64,000 nucleotides of DNA, from positions 1,240,001 through 1,304,000 of the forward strand of contig BLLK01000045.1 in NCBI GenBank assembly GCA_021927905.1, in the 5' to 3' direction. Below are positions 63,904-64,000 of this stretch, in pieces. Origin of the DNA: Chaetoceros tenuissimus. Lineage: Eukaryota; Bacillariophyta; Thalassiosirophyceae; Chaetocerotales; Chaetocerotaceae. A program made the position numbers and the translations under genes. Position 1 is the first letter of the stretch. Each line of letters begins with the position of its first letter. Below the pieces are notes generated by a model. That model ran no database searches and was not told the DNA's origin. It saw nothing but the letters and a program-made list of their open reading frames with translations.

Positions 63904-64000
63904 TCTGTTGAGTAGTAGTTTGTTGATATATGTGAATTGAAATGAGATAAGCTAGAGAAGGAAGAATAAAAAAAAAAAGATTTTTCCGTTGATTGAATCC

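Noticed and set aside
1-64000. tRNA, rRNA or CRISPR
   Set aside because: No T-loop plus acceptor pairing, rRNA-like stretch or regularly spaced repeat was found in the intergenic regions.

Overview
The window reads as nuclear DNA of a diatom, most likely a centric species close to Chaetoceros (inference). It is AT-rich. Genes are split by short GT-AG introns (about 46-112 nt), some with a yeast-like TACTAAC branch site. Several proteins start with the bipartite plastid pre-sequence of secondary red algae, a signal peptide ending at a Phe as in the 'ASAFAP' motif. A BspA-type leucine-rich-repeat gene of the sort abundant in Chaetoceros is present. No rRNA, tRNA or CRISPR was seen.

Left host block (1-21.0 kb): a tail-anchored STI1-repeat protein, a type II membrane protein with a phytase/SdiA-like propeller, the complex I assembly factor NDUFAF3, a 1437-aa unknown, a nitrilase-fold protein lacking catalytic residues, a DDX60-like DExH helicase, a tandem-DUF1289 plus prolyl-4-hydroxylase fusion, a winged-helix coiled-coil protein, an organelle-targeted methyltransferase, a PDI-like thioredoxin and a helicase-associated-domain protein.

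Mobile block (21.06-39.10 kb): about 18 kb bracketed by a perfect 14-bp inverted repeat. It encodes a 1759-aa Helitron RepHel protein (HUH endonuclease with a two-tyrosine motif, plus a Pif1-like helicase). It also carries two large unknown proteins transcribed divergently, an LRR protein, a zinc-ribbon-like protein and a nucleotidyltransferase-fold protein. Four copies of a roughly 45-58 bp hairpin occur only here, three inside introns. I read this as a giant multi-gene Helitron, possibly of the Helitron2/Helentron type. It is the most novel thing in the window.

Right host block (39.3-64 kb): a PA-TM-RING ubiquitin ligase, two neighbouring plastid-targeted Mpv17/PMP22 paralogues, a mitochondrial ferredoxin, a transglutaminase-like protein, an L-type lectin, a bestrophin-family channel, a four-helix membrane protein with disturbed frames, a predicted thylakoid-lumen insulysin, a LOTUS plus Ycf45/SpoIIIAA ATPase with a 5-nt micro-exon that builds its P-loop, the Golgi tether COG1 with an embedded EF-hand, and a secreted ShK-like Cys-rich protein. 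TGACGTCA palindromes lie upstream of the bestrophin and one Mpv17 gene, and an inverted TGACG pair lies upstream of the insulysin. This suggests shared CO2/cAMP-type regulation of plastid functions (inference).
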